Source: JADJPL01 sp964607915 | GTDB taxonomy: Bacteria > Bacteroidota > Bacteroidia > Chitinophagales > Saprospiraceae | Assembly (NCBI GenBank): GCA_964607915.1 | Contig: CAZSMU010000010.1 | Location: forward strand, 1 to 52,974 | DNA length: 52,974 bases | Direction: 5' to 3' | Shown here: positions 51,990-52,974 of the stretch, piece by piece | Numbering within the stretch: the first letter of the stretch is position 1 | How the letters are laid out: each line of letters begins with the position of its first letter | Translations under genes and position numbers: made by a program | The notes under the pieces: generated by a model | Told to the model about the DNA's origin: nothing | Seen by the model: the letters and a program-made list of their open reading frames with translations, nothing else | Databases searched by the model: none

Positions 51990-52844
51990 ATGAAAGCTTT
52001 CTTGCTCGTTCTTCGCGTAACTGCCCTTGCCCTTGCCATTTACATCAAAGCCCGGTATATGGAATGGCTGCCGGGGCTTGCCCCGTATAAAGGCGAAGGC
52101 GATCTACTGCTCGGCTTTTTGATCTTCTTTTTGTCTGCCAACAGTATGGTTGCGCTTTTGTCGCTGATTTACAGGCGGCGCAAGCACTATAAAGACAACC
52201 AGGGCGACAACGTAGTGCTGGGCCTGAAGAACATTTACTATATCCTGATGTCGGGGGCTGTGGTGACGACCATCATCGGGCTGTTTGGGGTGGAACCCCG
52301 GGCGCTGTTCACCACGCTGAGCATACTCGCGGCGGCTATTGCCATCGTTTCCAAGGAATACATTTCGGAAATCATCAGCGGAATCATCATCAGCTTTTCC
52401 AGTAACGAGATTTCCGTGGGCGACTATCTGAAAATTGGCTCGCACAAGGGGAAAATCACAGACCTGGGGCTTACCAAAATCGCTTTTCTCGACGAAGACG
52501 ACGACATCATCTTCATCCCGAACACTAAGGTGTTTGCCAGCGAAATCGTCAACTACACCAAAAAGCAGATCCGCCGGGTCAGCATCGAGTTTGAGGTGGC
52601 GCTGGCCGTCGTGCCCTCCGTGGAGGCACTGGAAATCTACTTGACGGAATCGCTCAGAGACTACCACGACTTTATTGAGCCGGGCAGTTTCTGGCTGCGC
52701 GTGGTGGACATCCGCAAAGATAGCCTTTCGCTCAAATTCCAGTATGTGCTCAAGCAAATCAACCGCGAACTGGAGATAGATATACGCCGACGGACGGTGC
52801 GCCGCATCGTGGATTTTGTCAAAGAGCGGGAACAGAAAAAATAA
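51990..52844 (+). CDS. MscS-family mechanosensitive channel
   Basis: A 284-residue membrane protein. Two N-terminal hydrophobic segments are followed by LKNIYYILMSGAVVTTIIGLFGVEPRALFTTLSILAAAIAIVSKEYISEIISGIIISFS. This is the pore-lining helix and entry to the MscS beta-domain (EISVGDYLKIGSHKGKITDLGLTKIAFLDEDDDIIFIPNTKVFASEIVNYTK). Small-conductance channels of this family release solutes on osmotic downshock. The ATG at 51990 (MKAFLLVLRV) is preferred; an ATG at 51972 is possible. Two strong inverted repeats follow the stop. Confidence 0.9.
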   Translation: MKAFLLVLRVTALALAIYIKARYMEWLPGLAPYKGEGDLLLGFLIFFLSANSMVALLSLIYRRRKHYKDNQGDNVVLGLKNIYYILMSGAVVTTIIGLFGVEPRALFTTLSILAAAIAIVSKEYISEIISGIIISFSSNEISVGDYLKIGSHKGKITDLGLTKIAFLDEDDDIIFIPNTKVFASEIVNYTKKQIRRVSIEFEVALAVVPSVEALEIYLTESLRDYHDFIEPGSFWLRVVDIRKDSLSLKFQYVLKQINRELEIDIRRRTVRRIVDFVKEREQKK

Positions 52845-52856
52845 GGCAGGGGTTGT

Positions 52857-52886
52857 GTAATAGACTTCATCGCCGAAGTCTATTAC
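52857..52886 (+). terminator. 12-bp perfect hairpin after the MscS gene
   Basis: GTAATAGACTTC and GAAGTCTATTAC are exact reverse complements with loop ATCGCC, starting 12 bases after the stop. The arm shares AATAGACTT with the palindromic family edges. Confidence 0.5.
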
Positions 52887-52951
52887 TTTAAACGCGTGTA
52901 CGACATCAATTTCCGCAAAGCGGAAATTGATGTCGTACACGCGTTCAAAGT
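52885..52951. repeat. 32-bp near-perfect inverted repeat with 3-base loop
   Basis: The inner 26 bases on each side (52891-52916 and 52920-52945) are exact reverse complements around AAA. Five more bases pair after one mismatch. The arm starts AACGCGTGTACGACATC. The structure immediately follows the smaller hairpin, and the window ends 23 bases later, so its full context is not visible. Confidence 0.85.
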
Positions 52952-52974
52952 GTACTATTTCTGTCTAATCTTAG

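Overview
The window reads as chromosome from a member of the Bacteroidota, probably a Saprospirales-like marine or activated-sludge lineage. The evidence is a SusC/SusD pair, a protein with a type IX secretion C-terminal sorting domain, Bacteroidota-type -7 promoter boxes (TAnnTTTG), a triple-tyrosine (Y_Y_Y) sensor regulator, a DUF5916 protein and few Shine-Dalgarno sequences. The rank below phylum is inference. A run of 100 Ns at 37885-37984 marks a scaffold join and removes the 3' ends of two convergent genes.

Layout. 1-4.2 kb: a broken and an intact AAA/DUF4143 ATPase, a PspC-domain protein and a GH3 beta-glucosidase. 4.3-8.3 kb: a very large cyclase/ATPase/TPR signalling protein. 8.3-16.4 kb: housekeeping and signalling genes (rpsA, a mevalonate-kinase-like gene, an ECF sigma factor, a usp/histidine-kinase/response-regulator operon, a TerC protein, tRNA-Cys). 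16.4-29.2 kb: a polysaccharide utilisation locus, apparently for beta-1,3-glucan or mixed-linkage glucan. It holds a secreted sorting-domain protein, susC, susD, a PKD-like lipoprotein and two GH16 enzymes on the minus strand, with a divergent sensor/regulator. 29.2-30.6 kb: an A+T-rich toxin-antitoxin island (Panacea-domain antitoxin plus RelE/HigB-like toxin). 30.6-35.2 kb: a GNAT acetyltransferase, clpB and a sialidase-like secreted protein. 35.4-41.2 kb: a DUF5916 protein, the gap, a GntP permease and a gluconokinase/6-phosphogluconate dehydrogenase fusion. 41.3-46.3 kb: a beta-helix lipoprotein with a dihaem cytochrome, rsmA, pdxA and lspA. 46.3-53 kb: two ArsR-like regulators, tsaB, prfA, an amidohydrolase, cutC and an MscS channel.

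The most unusual signal is not a gene. It is a family of palindromic elements bounded by AGACTTGTTGCGCGGGG and its reverse complement. Two copies are exactly 162 bp and lie in opposite orientations (24041-24202, 29309-29470). Others are degraded or internally deleted (8468-8605, 8665-8741, 47385-47485), and there are several end-like scraps. Each full copy can fold into one long hairpin, and the two full copies show a compensatory stem change. They sit at gene boundaries: just after predicted transcription starts of rpsA and the toxin-antitoxin operon, between the first two polysaccharide-locus genes, and abutting stop codons so that the element edge supplies part of TAG. They look like a non-autonomous mobile or REP-like family that may act as 5'-leader, attenuator or terminator structures.
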